Assembly (NCBI GenBank): GCA_026387615.1
Contig: JAPLLI010000032.1
Location: 1-43,308, forward strand
Origin: Nitrospirota bacterium
GTDB taxonomy: Bacteria; Nitrospirota; Nitrospiria; Nitrospirales; Nitrospiraceae
Reading direction: 5' to 3'
Length of the DNA stretch: 43,308 bases
The position numbers were made by a program, and so were the translations under genes. Each line of letters opens with the position of its first letter. The stretch's first letter is position 1. Below are positions 8,625 through 17,335 of the stretch, in pieces. A model generated the notes under the pieces. That model did not search any database. It had not been told where the DNA came from and saw only the letters and a program-made list of their open reading frames with translations.

Positions 8625-9266
8625 CTAGAGGCCGGTGATGCCGTGGGTAATCGCGTATTTCGTCAGGTCGGCAGTGGAATGGACGTCCAACTGCTCCATG
8701 ATACGGGACTTATGGAACTCGATCGTTTTCACCGAGACGCTCAGGATCGTGGCAATCTCTTTCGTGCCGCGGCCCTCGGCCACCAGCTGCAACACCTCCC
8801 GCTGGCGCGGGGTGAGGGCCTTGGACTGGCCTGGCTCCCGAACCGTTGGCTTGAGGACCGAGTCCAGCACCTCCTTGGTCAGCAAGGGCGTGAGATAACA
8901 TTGGCCCTGCAGGACGGACTGGATCGCCAGGCCGAGCTCTGACGCCGCGGAGCGTTTGAGGAGATAGCCGGAGGCCCCGACCTGGAAGGCCTCCATCGCA
9001 TACGTGGAACTGGCATGCATGGTGAGGAAGATCAGCTTGCTCTCCGGCACCAGGGTGCGGAGCTGTCTGGCCGCGTCGAGTCCGTTCAAGAGCGGCATCG
9101 AGATGTCCAGCAGGATCAGATCCGGCCGCAGCTTCTGCGCCTCCGCCACGAGGGTCCGGCCGTCTTCCGCCGTGCCCACCACCTCGCAGTCGGCCTCCAC
9201 CAGCTTCCGCAGCCCGGCGAGGATCAGGGAATGGTCATCGGCCATCAATACGCGCGGCTTCTTCAT
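8625..9266 (-). CDS. NarL/FixJ (LuxR-type) response regulator
   Basis: 213 residues. The receiver domain (D10/D11, phospho-acceptor D54, T82, K104) is followed by a LuxR-type helix-turn-helix from about residue 150: LTPRQREVLQLVAEGRGTKE then IATILSVSVKTIEFHKSRIM. It is a DNA-binding transcription regulator activated by phosphorylation. Its ATG overlaps the stop of the upstream sensor kinase by 4 bp (ATGA), so that kinase is the probable cognate partner. Family members bind paired short sites as dimers. The CTAG arrays in this window are candidate targets, but that is only inference from proximity. Confidence 0.95.
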   Translation of the reverse strand: MKKPRVLMADDHSLILAGLRKLVEADCEVVGTAEDGRTLVAEAQKLRPDLILLDISMPLLNGLDAARQLRTLVPESKLIFLTMHASSTYAMEAFQVGASGYLLKRSAASELGLAIQSVLQGQCYLTPLLTKEVLDSVLKPTVREPGQSKALTPRQREVLQLVAEGRGTKEIATILSVSVKTIEFHKSRIMEQLDVHSTADLTKYAITHGITGL

Positions 9267-11317
9267 GCACCCTCCTGAGAAAGAGGAATCCAGACACAGA
9301 CCTTCGTGCCCCCTTGCGGAACGGAATAGATCCGGAGAAACCCGTTCAAGACGCGCGCGCGCTCCTGCATGCTCACTAACCCGAGTCCTTTCACGCGAGC
9401 CTGTTTGCTCTCCAGATCGAATCCCCTGCCGTTATCGCACACCGATACGCCGATTCCCTTGGGCGACCCGACGAGCCGGACCGTGATCTCGGTCGCCTGG
9501 GCATGTTTGGCCGCGTTCTGCAGGCTTTCCTGCGTCACGCGAAACAGATTCGTGGCCACGTCCGGAGCAATCGTCTCCGGCACCGCACGCGCCAGAAAAG
9601 TCACGGGGAGCCTGGTGCGCTTCCTGAACTCGGCGATGTGGTCTCGCATGGCCACCTCCAGCCCGACATGTTCGAGCAGCGAGGGATGCAGCCGATAGGC
9701 CATGTTATGCAGGTCGTCCGAGAGCCGCCCGACCTGTTCACGGATCGCCGCGAGTTGCCGCCCGACCGGCTCCGCGGTCACGATCGGGGACCGCTCCAGG
9801 GTCTCCAGCTCCACCGACAGGGCCGCCAATCGTTGATTGAAGTCGTCATGCAATTCGCGCGCGATCCGCTTGCGCTCCTGCTCTTGGGCCTGGATCAGTT
9901 TCCCCGTCAGGGATTCCAGCTCCCGCCGCTGTTCGCCCAGCAGGAGCAGATGCTGCTCCAACGCCCGCGCCATCCGCACCCGCTCCGAAATGTCCATATG
10001 CGAAATGACGACACCCTGCGCCCCCTTCAGTGGCGTCACCCGCACCATGTACCAGCCCTCTTCCTCCGGCAGCGGCGCGCTATATTCGGTGCTAAAGCCC
10101 ACATGATGCCCGACCAACACAGATGCCACGCCGTTCAGAATGCCCTGGCCTGTCGACGCGCCGCCGGCGATGGCCTGGCGGCACAGCTCAAGATAATTGT
10201 CCCCGACCGCCCCCAGGGTGAAAGCCCCCTCCACCCGCTGCCGGACCAGCTCCGTCCAGGCATCGTTCGTCTTGAGGATCACGCCACCCGTATCCAACAC
10301 ACAGACCTGCGCGGGAAGCGAGTTGAGGACCGTGCGGGTAAAGGCGTCTCTGGCCTGCAAGGCCTCCTCCGCCACCTTGCTCTCGGTAATATCCCGCAGC
10401 ACGACGGTAAAGAGTTGCTTGCCCTCGACCCGGACATGGGAGATGGAAGCCTCGCTGGGGAATTCCTCTCCATTGGCTCGCAGGCCCCTCAGCTCTCGGA
10501 GTCGTTCGATCGAGGAGGGGGATGGAGCCGTCTTGGCGAAGCTCGCCATGCCACGGTGATGCGCGGCCCTGAACCGTTCCGGAATGAACCGATCGAGCGA
10601 TTGCCCGAGCACGTCGGCGGCCGGACAGAGAAACATCAGTTCCGCCGCGCGATTGAAGAGCACCACGCGCTCCTGCTCATCCACGGTAATGATGGCATCC
10701 ATCGCCGACCCGATAATCGCCTCCAGCTGTCCCCGCTGCGTCTCCAGCTCCAGCTCCGCCAATTTGCGATCGCTGATGTCCAGCAGGGCCGTCCGCCAAC
10801 GGGTAATACGCCCCGGCTGCTCGTGAACCGCCAGGCTCTCCAGATGGACCCACCGCACGCCGCCGGCCCCTTCCCTGAGACGCACCTCGCAGCTTTGCCG
10901 CAAGCCCGTCTGCACCACCGCCCGGCAATGGCGCTGGAACAGGTCCTCATCCTCCGCGGCGATGAATGGCGCGAGGGGTTGCAGGACCAGCTGGTCCCGA
11001 TCGAGACCGAGCAGCGCCCCCGCCCTCAAGTTGGCCTCTTCGATCAAGCCCTGACTATCCAGCGTGAGGTGGCCGGCCGGAGAAAAATCGTAAAGGCCCA
11101 CATAACGATCGCGGGCCGCCTCCAGCTCCGCCTGCACCCGGCGCAGCTCCTCGTTCTGCAACTCCAGCACGAGTTGCTGAACCTGCGATTTATGCACGAC
11201 CTGTTGTAACGCCTGGCCTGGCAAGGCGGCCACCTTGCGGGCCGAAGCAGGCAGCTTCGCTCCCGCTGGTCGGCGGGGTTCCGCAAGTTTCTTTGATCCG
11301 TCAGGTTTCTTGGCCAT
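9263..11317 (-). CDS. PAS-domain sensor histidine kinase, NarX/HisKA_3 type
   Basis: 684 residues, soluble, with no transmembrane segment. A charged N-terminal tail and coiled coil (residues 40-72) lead into three PAS domains (about 72-185, 197-315 and 325-445). A dimerisation/phosphotransfer region follows, with ERKRIARELHDD and H490 as phospho-acceptor. The HATPase has its N-box at ESLQNAAKH (601-605), DNGRGFD at 628-634 and GLGL at 644-647. The start MAKKPDGS at 11317 aligns with the N-terminus of the paralogous kinase next door (MPKKPDRS), which decides against the longer frame starting at 11446. It should phosphorylate the regulator encoded immediately downstream, whose start overlaps this stop. 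The signal is unknown; cytoplasmic PAS sensors often read redox state or small ligands. Confidence 0.93.
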   Translation of the reverse strand: MAKKPDGSKKLAEPRRPAGAKLPASARKVAALPGQALQQVVHKSQVQQLVLELQNEELRRVQAELEAARDRYVGLYDFSPAGHLTLDSQGLIEEANLRAGALLGLDRDQLVLQPLAPFIAAEDEDLFQRHCRAVVQTGLRQSCEVRLREGAGGVRWVHLESLAVHEQPGRITRWRTALLDISDRKLAELELETQRGQLEAIIGSAMDAIITVDEQERVVLFNRAAELMFLCPAADVLGQSLDRFIPERFRAAHHRGMASFAKTAPSPSSIERLRELRGLRANGEEFPSEASISHVRVEGKQLFTVVLRDITESKVAEEALQARDAFTRTVLNSLPAQVCVLDTGGVILKTNDAWTELVRQRVEGAFTLGAVGDNYLELCRQAIAGGASTGQGILNGVASVLVGHHVGFSTEYSAPLPEEEGWYMVRVTPLKGAQGVVISHMDISERVRMARALEQHLLLLGEQRRELESLTGKLIQAQEQERKRIARELHDDFNQRLAALSVELETLERSPIVTAEPVGRQLAAIREQVGRLSDDLHNMAYRLHPSLLEHVGLEVAMRDHIAEFRKRTRLPVTFLARAVPETIAPDVATNLFRVTQESLQNAAKHAQATEITVRLVGSPKGIGVSVCDNGRGFDLESKQARVKGLGLVSMQERARVLNGFLRIYSVPQGGTKVCVWIPLSQEGA

Positions 11318-11348
11318 AGCGATTTCGCACTGAGCGGACTCCGGACGA

Positions 11349-12752
11349 TCAATCCGTACGATTAGACGATTCATCCCCGATGATACAGAGCGAGGGAGAC
11401 CGGCAGAATGGGCAGGAACGCAGACCGTCCGGTAGGGACACGACATCGCCCTTGCTTCCTGCGCTGCGCCGTGATCCTTTGGCCGTCGACTTCAGATCGA
11501 CCCGCAAGGGACAGTCCCCCTGCCCGGCACGATCCTGCTGGCCAGTCTGCGTCGAGAGGTTGAGCGCCACGCAGGTGCCTTGCTGAGGCGCCGAGCGCAC
11601 AGACAGAGTCGCGCCGATATTGCGGGCGCGAGCTGCCATGCTGGCCAGCCCATAGCCAGTCCCGGATACATCGCTCCGGTCATAGCCGACGCCGTTGTCT
11701 CGCACCACGAGACAGACCTGGCCGTTCCGCCGAAGGAGCGAAACCCGTACCTCCGTGGCCTGGGCATGCCGTAAACTATTGCTGAGCGCCTCCTTGGCCA
11801 GCTTGAGGACCTCAAGGCTCTGCGCGGGCGACAGTCCGGCCGCGACGCCATAATCGACGGACACCTGAACCGGACTCCCATGGAACTGCGCCAAGGTCTC
11901 GGCCATGGTGCGGAGCGACATCGGCAAATCGCTCCCCATCAGGCCCTCCGTCTCCAGCCCCCCGATGAAAGTCCGCACCTCCTGCATCGCCACCCTCAAT
12001 TGGCCAATGCTTTGGGTCAGAAGAGCCGTGGTCTTCGCCGGGGCCTTCGACAGATCCAGCTTGCACCGTTCGAGGCTCAGGCCTATGGCATAGAGGGATT
12101 GAAGGATCCCGTCATGGAGATCATGGCCGATCCGCTCCCGCGCCTCCAGAGTCCGTTGCCACTCCAGCTTCTGCTGCCAGTCCTGAAAGGCCGCCGCTGC
12201 ACGGGTGCGCTCCGTGACGTCCAACAGGGTGGTGAGCTGACGGCTCAGCTGCCCCGCTTCATCCAGAACGACCACGCTTTCAAACCGGACCGTGAGACCG
12301 CTCTGTGCCGCAAGACCCGCTTCGCACGTTTGCTTCGTTCCTGCCGTAAACAGCTCGCGGCTGTGGCGCACAAGCGTCGGCTGATCCTTCGGCGCCACAA
12401 ACTGGACAAGGGATTTCCCCAGCAACGACTTCCGGTTCATGCCCAGTACAGCGCAGGCCGGCAGATTCGCTTCCAGAATGATCCCCTTGGAATTCAACGT
12501 CAGGTAGCCGGTGGGCGCAGCATCATAAAGGTCCGCATACCGGTCGCGCGCCGCTTCGAGCTCCACCTGAGCCCGGCGCAGCTCCTCGTTCTGCATCTCC
12601 AGCTCGATCTGATGCACTTGCAACTCATGCACCAGCCGTTGCACGTCAGGGACCGGCATGGCCGCGACCTCACGCTTCGTAGTGCGCAGCAAGGTTTCCG
12701 CCGGCCGGCGAAGCCCGGTGCGTTTCATGGATCTGTCTGGCTTCTTAGGCAT
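11349..12752 (-). CDS. PAS-domain sensor histidine kinase, HisKA_3 type
   Basis: 467 residues. A coiled coil near residues 40-72 and one PAS domain (about 73-185) precede the HisKA_3 helix pair containing IGHDLHDGILQS. The phospho-acceptor is the second His, near residue 213. The HATPase shows EALSNSLRHA, DNGVGYD and GYGLASM. It is a shortened paralogue of the kinase downstream (31 bp gap), so two kinases may feed the same LuxR-type regulator. The start is ATG 12752 with GGGGAA six bases upstream; a GTG at 12755 is less well placed. The last 65 residues after the ATPase are low-complexity, basic and Ser/Cys-rich, and are not part of the family. Confidence 0.9.
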   Translation of the reverse strand: MPKKPDRSMKRTGLRRPAETLLRTTKREVAAMPVPDVQRLVHELQVHQIELEMQNEELRRAQVELEAARDRYADLYDAAPTGYLTLNSKGIILEANLPACAVLGMNRKSLLGKSLVQFVAPKDQPTLVRHSRELFTAGTKQTCEAGLAAQSGLTVRFESVVVLDEAGQLSRQLTTLLDVTERTRAAAAFQDWQQKLEWQRTLEARERIGHDLHDGILQSLYAIGLSLERCKLDLSKAPAKTTALLTQSIGQLRVAMQEVRTFIGGLETEGLMGSDLPMSLRTMAETLAQFHGSPVQVSVDYGVAAGLSPAQSLEVLKLAKEALSNSLRHAQATEVRVSLLRRNGQVCLVVRDNGVGYDRSDVSGTGYGLASMAARARNIGATLSVRSAPQQGTCVALNLSTQTGQQDRAGQGDCPLRVDLKSTAKGSRRSAGSKGDVVSLPDGLRSCPFCRSPSLCIIGDESSNRTD

Positions 12753-12767
12753 CACAACTTCCCCGGC

Positions 12768-12853
12768 TAGGCTGAAGGCTGAAGGGGGTCAGGCCGAAGG
12801 TCACGGTTCGACGTTCCAAACACTTCAGCCTTCAGCCTTCGCCCCTTCAGCCT
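12768..12853. repeat. Inverted word repeat overlapping the cheR stop
   Basis: AGGCTGAAGGCTGAAGGGG (12769-12787) is mirrored by CTTCAGCCTTCAGCC plus a further CCCCTTCAGCCT up to 12853. The right arm overlaps the stop codon of the CheR-PAS reading frame (12852-12854). The unit is a near-tandem word GGCTGAA. It resembles, in position and style, the other word repeats at 3' ends of genes in this window. Confidence 0.55.
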
Positions 12854-15173
12854 ATTCTTCAACCTTCACCTCTTCCATGGCCAACAAGATTCGGCCTGGC
12901 TGCGAGACCTCCTGCTCCAGACGCCGGCCATTGAGGGCCAAGACCTTCCGGCCGATCTGCGGGAAGATCTGGTCCAGGCTGAAGTCCTGGAAGGAACGGT
13001 CCTGGGGCAGCACCTCTTCCAGCAGATGGCGCAAGGCGGGAAGGTTCCAGGCCCCGTTGCAGAGGTGGTAGAGAAGCTGCTGCTCGACCTCGCGCGGCTG
13101 CACCCGAAAGGTCCGGTAGAAGGACTGGTTGGCCGAGACGACGCGAAGCTGCTCGTCCAGCACGAGCAAGGGTTCGCGCATCGCCTCCACGATGCTGCTG
13201 GCCAGGCTGCGCGAGACCTGGACGGCCTGCTCCGCCTGCTTATTCTTGGTGATGTCCAGAAACGTCAGCACGAGCCCGTCGATGGTGTTCTTGGCGGTCC
13301 GATAGGGCAGGATCCGCATCAAGAACCAGCTCCCGTCGGCGGCCTGGACCTCCTGCTCCTTCACGACGAGCGTCTGGAGCACGGCCTGGGCATCCTCCAA
13401 CAGCCGGCCATAGGTCAGCTTCGACACAATGTCCGACAGGGGCCGCCCGACATCGACGGCGATCAGGCTGCTCACCCGCTTCGCCTCCAGCGTGAACCGC
13501 TTGATGCGCAGCTCGTTGTCCAGAAAGATGGTGGCAATCTCCGTGCTGTTTAAGAGGTTCTGCAAATCGTCGTTCGCGTCCGAGAGGTCATCGAGCTTGC
13601 CCTGGAGTTCGGCATTGACGGTCACCAGCTCTTCATTGAGCGATTGCATCTCTTCCTTCGCCGTCTCCAATTCTTCGTTGGTGCTTTGCAATTCTTCGTT
13701 GGTGCTTTGCAATTCTTCGTTGGTGGACTTCAGCTCCTCATTGGAGGTTTGCAGTTCCTCGACCGTCCGTTGCAACCGCTGCTTCGTAAACTCCAGTTCC
13801 TGCATGAGCCTGGCTCCCCTTTGTGTCTGCGGTTCGGCCCCTCGCACAGGCGCGCCCTTTCTGGCGGCAGGCTTCTTCTCTTCCTGCACCGTTTCAAACG
13901 TGACCAGGATCAGCCCCTGGAGGGCCTCCGGCTCGGCAATTTTCTTGACGCTCACGTTGACCAGGATGAAATGGCCGTTGGCCTTCACCCGCACGTCCCG
14001 GCGCAAGATATCCGTCCCCTTCTGCTCCACCTGATGCAGCGCGGTGGCCAGATCATGCTGCAACCCCTCCCGCGCCATCTCCAGCAGATGGTGGGTCGGC
14101 GGGCCTGGCGCCGGCTGCAGATAGGCGCCGGTCTGTCCATGGACGTAGACGACCTCGCCCCGGCCGTTGACCACGACCGATGCCGGTGCGAAGCGCGCGA
14201 CCAACAACTGCTGGATCAGCGTGGAAATGGAGGCGGGCCGTGCAGGAAAGAGCGGCGCCTCGGCCGCCGCATGGGTCGCGGGGGTCCCTTTCATCAATCC
14301 GCAAGGAAACCGTTCCAGATTGGGATAGGTGCCAGGCTCCGCCGTCCGTTTGAACAGCTTCCATTTCCGGTCGATGGTCATAAAGAGATGGTCGCAATCC
14401 CCGATCGTTTCGGAGGAACCGAGAAACAGAATGCCGTTCGGTTTCAAGGCATAGTGAAACAGGGGCAGAATTTTCCGTTGCGCCGGGGCGTCCAGATAGA
14501 TCAGGAGATTGCGGCAGGACAGGAGGTCCAGCTTCGTAAAGGGGGCATCGGTCAGGAGGTTATGGGTCGCAAAGACGACCAGATCACGGATTTCCTTCTT
14601 GACCCGGTAGTTGCCGTCTTCCTTGGTAAAGAACCGCTGCAAACGGGCCGGCGTCAGGTCCCCGGCGATGCCGACCGGGTAGAGGCCGGTGCGCGCCTGG
14701 TCAATGGCCCGGCTATCCAGATCGGAGGCGAAAATCTGGACGGTGAGCCGGAGATGTTTCTGGGCCAGATACTCCACGAGGAGGATGGCCAGCGAATAGG
14801 CCTCCTCGCCGGTGGAACAGCCGGCGACCCAGAGGCGCAGGGTCGCGCCCTCCTGCTTGCCCTCCACAAGAGCCGGTAGCACTTTCTGCTCGAGGAGCTC
14901 AAAGGCCTGCGGGTCACGAAAGAAGCTAGTCACCCCGATGAGCAGCTCCTGGAACAGGGCATCGAGTTCAGACGGATTCCCTTGGACAAACCGGAGATAC
15001 GACTTCAGATTTTCGATCTGGTGCACGTTCATCCGCCGTTCGAGGCGCCGCTGAATCGTATTCTCTTTATAGAGGGAAAAATCGTTCCCGGTCCGATCGC
15101 GCAAAAGGATAAAGATCTTCTGCAGCGTTTGCGAAACGTCTCGCTCAGGGAGCGGCAGGGCCGGCTTCGTCAA
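12852..15173 (-). CDS. CheR methyltransferase-PAS portion of a frameshifted CheB/CheR protein
   Basis: This frame encodes the CheR and PAS half of a CheB-CheR-PAS regulator. It starts around LPLPERDVSQTLQKIF, then shows the CheR N-terminal helices (NTIQRRLERRM), the methyltransferase SAM site LWVAGCSTGEEAYSLA and FATHNLLTDAPFTKLDLLSC. A long coiled coil rich in TNEELQS follows, then two PAS domains. CheR domains transfer methyl groups to receptor-type glutamates. The frame is +1 relative to the CheB frame at 15145-15732 and overlaps it. No good ATG or ribosome site opens it; TTG 15173 is the nearest weak option. It is translated only by frameshift or a weak start, or the gene is broken. Residues encoded upstream of 15173 in this frame are shadow of cheB. 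Confidence 0.75.
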   Translation of the reverse strand: MTKPALPLPERDVSQTLQKIFILLRDRTGNDFSLYKENTIQRRLERRMNVHQIENLKSYLRFVQGNPSELDALFQELLIGVTSFFRDPQAFELLEQKVLPALVEGKQEGATLRLWVAGCSTGEEAYSLAILLVEYLAQKHLRLTVQIFASDLDSRAIDQARTGLYPVGIAGDLTPARLQRFFTKEDGNYRVKKEIRDLVVFATHNLLTDAPFTKLDLLSCRNLLIYLDAPAQRKILPLFHYALKPNGILFLGSSETIGDCDHLFMTIDRKWKLFKRTAEPGTYPNLERFPCGLMKGTPATHAAAEAPLFPARPASISTLIQQLLVARFAPASVVVNGRGEVVYVHGQTGAYLQPAPGPPTHHLLEMAREGLQHDLATALHQVEQKGTDILRRDVRVKANGHFILVNVSVKKIAEPEALQGLILVTFETVQEEKKPAARKGAPVRGAEPQTQRGARLMQELEFTKQRLQRTVEELQTSNEELKSTNEELQSTNEELQSTNEELETAKEEMQSLNEELVTVNAELQGKLDDLSDANDDLQNLLNSTEIATIFLDNELRIKRFTLEAKRVSSLIAVDVGRPLSDIVSKLTYGRLLEDAQAVLQTLVVKEQEVQAADGSWFLMRILPYRTAKNTIDGLVLTFLDITKNKQAEQAVQVSRSLASSIVEAMREPLLVLDEQLRVVSANQSFYRTFRVQPREVEQQLLYHLCNGAWNLPALRHLLEEVLPQDRSFQDFSLDQIFPQIGRKVLALNGRRLEQEVSQPGRILLAMEEVKVEE
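13669..13725 (-). repeat. 21-bp tandem repeat inside the CheR-PAS coiled coil
   Basis: Two identical 21-bp units (13669-13689, 13690-13710) and 15 bp of a third encode repeated STNEELQ heptads. Exact repetition at the DNA level suggests recent duplication. Length changes here by replication slippage would stay in frame and alter coiled-coil length between CheR and PAS. Confidence 0.9.
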
Positions 15174-15732
15174 GCTCCGCGCGCAGGCCCACCGTGCCGT
15201 CGCTGCCGGTCCCGGACAGGACGATCCCCACCGCTCGTTGCTTCTGGTCTTCCGCCAGCGAACGGAAGAAGTAATCGATCGGCAGGGGCACCCGCTCCTG
15301 TACGTCAGGCTCCATGAGGTGCAGGATCCCGTGCAGAATTGCCACGTTGGTGCCGCCCGGCGCCAGATAGACGCGATTAGGCTCCACCTCCATCCCGTCC
15401 CTGGCCTCCAGCACCGGCATCGCCGTACATTTACTGAGGAGGCTCGGCAGGAGGCTGACATGGCCCGCATGCTGGTGCGACACCACCACGAAGGCCATGC
15501 CGCTAGTCGGAGGCAGGTGGCGGAAGACCTCTTCCATAGCTTCCAACCCGCCGGCGGAGGCGCCGATCCCGACGACCAGACAACCAGGCAGTTCTAGGGG
15601 AAGCAGGGCCGGTAGAGCGGCTGCCGCGGGGAGGCGCATCGGCTTTTTCGCAGGAGACCGCTTCACACCCTTGCGTGTAGAGCCGGTCTTCACAGAAACA
15701 GTCTTTTTCTTCGTCTTTCTTGTCGCAGCCAC
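15145..15732 (-). CDS. CheB methylesterase domain, truncated and frameshifted from CheR
   Basis: 195 residues from GTG 15732, which has AGGAG eight bases upstream; a TTG six codons earlier lacks one. A Lys-rich tail (residues 3-31) leads into a CheB catalytic domain with the expected triad: S59 in GIGASAGG, H86 in VVSHQHAGH and D178 in LSGTGSDGT. The frame stops soon after GLRAELDEAGPAAP. The usual last 60 or so residues, including the GMP-containing helix region, are missing, and the CheR part continues in the +1 frame. CheB domains demethylate chemoreceptor glutamates. In such fusions the output is often not chemotaxis, and no che operon is visible here. Confidence 0.8.
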   Translation of the reverse strand: MAATRKTKKKTVSVKTGSTRKGVKRSPAKKPMRLPAAAALPALLPLELPGCLVVGIGASAGGLEAMEEVFRHLPPTSGMAFVVVSHQHAGHVSLLPSLLSKCTAMPVLEARDGMEVEPNRVYLAPGGTNVAILHGILHLMEPDVQERVPLPIDYFFRSLAEDQKQRAVGIVLSGTGSDGTVGLRAELDEAGPAAP

Positions 15733-15804
15733 AAGGGCTTCTCCTAGCAAGGCAGAGACCGCGGCGCCGGGAAATGGCGCCAGCGGCTGAAAGTCTCAAC
15801 AGAT

Positions 15805-15834
15805 CTAGATTCTAGGCTTTTCCCCTAGGCCTAG
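15805..15834 (-). promoter_or_regulatory. Dense CTAG cluster upstream of cheB
   Basis: Four CTAG tetramers (15805, 15812, 15825, 15831) fall within 30 bp, 73-100 bp before the cheB start on the minus strand. The inner pair forms TCTAGG-N7-CCTAGG. The spacing differs from the triple arrays, so this may be a variant site or a separate operator. CTAG is otherwise scattered and rare in this window. Confidence 0.35.
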
Positions 15835-15932
15835 CAAGGAGAGCCCTCGCTGCCAGGCCGCCCGATTGCCCCGGCCCTACGGCCCCTTGGAGGGCTTGAG
15901 TCGTATTGTCTTCCGCAGATTATGACTATTAA

Positions 15933-15999
15933 CTAGTAATATCACCCAGCAGGACTAGGGCTCATCCTAGTATCCCTACCCAGATCCTTGCGTTACGTT
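15933..15999 (+). promoter_or_regulatory. Triple-CTAG array B upstream of the mini winged-helix gene
   Basis: CTAG boxes start at 15933, 15955 and 15967, spaced 22 and 12 bp as in the arrays at 8 kb and 17 kb. The last two form ACTAGG-N6-CCTAGT, a perfect palindrome with a 6-bp spacer. The first is CTAGTA, as in both other arrays. A -35-like hexamer follows the third box directly, and TACGTT lies 17 bp further at 15994. The array faces the plus-strand gene at 16095 but could also serve cheB. An inverted repeat CGGACAG/CTGTCCG (16001-16007, 16017-16023) follows. Confidence 0.55.
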
Positions 16000-16094
16000 G
16001 CGGACAGATCGTCCCGCTGTCCGTTGAGCCAGCTCGTCACAGATGAGGCGCAGGCCTTTCCTCACTCGTTACTTCGTTTTTTATGGGGCATGAC

Positions 16095-16322
16095 ATGGCA
16101 CAGAGATACTCGCTTGAATCGGCCATTCAGCAGCAACTCGCCCGGATCGGGACCTGTTCGCTGGAGGAACTGGCCGTCCTGCTGCCTGGCTATTCCTGGG
16201 CCCAAGTCTTTTCCGCCGTAGATCGGCTGACGCGGGAAGGCACCATCGCCCTCAAACATCCGGCTCCGTTCCGCTACCTCCTCTCGCTCGCGCCGCAACG
16301 ATCCGCCGGGGCAAGCGCCTGA
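16095..16322 (+). CDS. Small winged-helix-like protein, paralogue of the 33.7 kb gene
   Basis: 75 residues from ATG 16095, which has GGGG six bases upstream; an earlier in-frame ATG at 16083 is possible. The core CSLEELAVLLPGYSWAQVF followed by DRLTREGTIAL lines up with CSLEDIVFACPGLTWNQVF and DHLSRKGQVCL in the protein at 33689-33910. This is a shared pattern of helix, Pro-Gly turn, helix, then beta hairpin, as in a minimal winged-helix fold. It could bind DNA or act as a small adaptor; no family is recognised with certainty. An antiparallel 132-codon open frame (16062-16460, minus) is taken as shadow because the plus-strand protein has a paralogue here. A CTAG array lies upstream. Confidence 0.7.
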   Translation: MAQRYSLESAIQQQLARIGTCSLEELAVLLPGYSWAQVFSAVDRLTREGTIALKHPAPFRYLLSLAPQRSAGASA

Positions 16323-16596
16323 CACAGGGCTGAGCCACACAAGCCGATCGCCCAGGAGCATCATGCTGCCTCTGTTGCACAGAGCGACAGGGACGAAATC
16401 ACCCTGAGGCATTTGTCTCCAGAAAAAAACAGGACCCTTTCCCCCACCTGCTCTGTTCACGCTGCAAGCCCCTGCTAGACCAACAAGAATCCTCAGTAGC
16501 CCTCCATGAAGCAGTCAGGCATGTCGATTGCTTTAACGCAAACAAGTAAGGCAAACACCCCATGCATAGTCAGGTGACGGACAGAGAGGGCGCGCG

Positions 16597-16890
16597 ATGT
16601 CGCTACGGGAAACCAGGGAGCAGACGACCCATGAGGCGCCTGCCGCCCCCAGGAGTGAATCATACAGCTCGCCGACCTTGCTCACCGTTTGTTGCACCTG
16701 CGGACTCGTTCGAGACGAGACCGGATCTTCTCCTGGCCCTGAACGTTGGGGCACGAAGCAGACCTATCGAGAGATCTCCGGCCTGAACCAGGCCGATTTC
16801 CCCCTCACCCACGCCTATTGCCCAGCCTGCTTCACGAAGGTCCAGGAAGCGGTGCGGCAATATCTCCGTGAGATCGGAAAGGGCCCATGA
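16597..16890 (+). CDS. Small zinc-ribbon protein
   Basis: 97 residues. A disordered N-terminal third is followed by CCTCGLVRDETG, then a Trp-Gly and Tyr spaced as in the family (ERWGTKQTYREI), and THAYCPACFTKVQE. The two CxxC pairs about 47 residues apart should bind one Zn. Proteins of this type, with a W/Y core and a THxxCPxC end, occur alone or fused to PAS kinases and response regulators in Nitrospira-like genomes; their role is unknown. The ribosome-binding site GAGAGGG stands six or seven bases before the ATG. The gene stands between a mini winged-helix gene and a DUF2934 gene, all on the plus strand with large gaps. Confidence 0.75.
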   Translation: MSLRETREQTTHEAPAAPRSESYSSPTLLTVCCTCGLVRDETGSSPGPERWGTKQTYREISGLNQADFPLTHAYCPACFTKVQEAVRQYLREIGKGP

Positions 16891-16984
16891 CCTGCTCACC
16901 GGCTGGTCGAACATCGAGGCTCCGCCCTTCACCAAAACAGGCGCTTCCGTTGACCTGTCTTAATTGTCCCTTGCCTCCGTCCCG

Positions 16985-17296
16985 ATGATGGCCAAGCCAT
17001 TGAAATTTTCGTTACGTAATCCTCAGAAGGAGCCAGACCTGAAGCCGGTCAAAACTCGCTCGACAAAATCGGTCCGGAAGGCGCCGGCCCCCAAACAGCA
17101 ACAACCGCAACAGCCCAAAAAGCCGCCGGCGCAACACCCCCATCCGCTGCCTCCGTCCTGCTGCGATAGCCTGCAAGCCCTGATCGCAAAACGGGCCTAT
17201 GAACTCCACCTCGAACGAGAGGGCCGAGATGGATCTCCGCAGAATGATTGGCTTGTTGCGGAGCGGGAAATTCTCGGTCAGGTCCGGACGGTCTGA
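16985..17296 (+). CDS. DUF2934 domain protein
   Basis: About 103 residues from ATG 16985; ATG 16988 is equally possible and an upstream TTG frame start is unlikely. The first 55 residues are basic and rich in Lys, Pro and Gln (APKQQQPQQPKKPP), so probably disordered. The C-terminal 45 residues match DUF2934: LIAKRAYELHLEREGRDG, then DWLVAEREIL. The family is a short helical module of unknown function, common in soil and nitrite-oxidising bacteria. No ribosome-binding site is obvious. The stop is followed at once by the CTAG array that precedes the next gene. Confidence 0.75.
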   Translation: MMAKPLKFSLRNPQKEPDLKPVKTRSTKSVRKAPAPKQQQPQQPKKPPAQHPHPLPPSCCDSLQALIAKRAYELHLEREGRDGSPQNDWLVAEREILGQVRTV

Positions 17297-17335
17297 CAAA
17301 GCGCCAAGCAAGGCTCGCCTCACCCCTGGCATGCA

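Noticed and set aside
15174-15470. N-terminal extension of the CheR-PAS frame up to 15470
   Set aside because: This part is rich in Arg, Trp and Ser, is the +1 shadow of the CheB domain and has no family match.
16062-16460. 132-codon minus-strand frame
   Set aside because: Antiparallel to the mini winged-helix gene, which has a paralogue at 33689 and a usable ribosome site.
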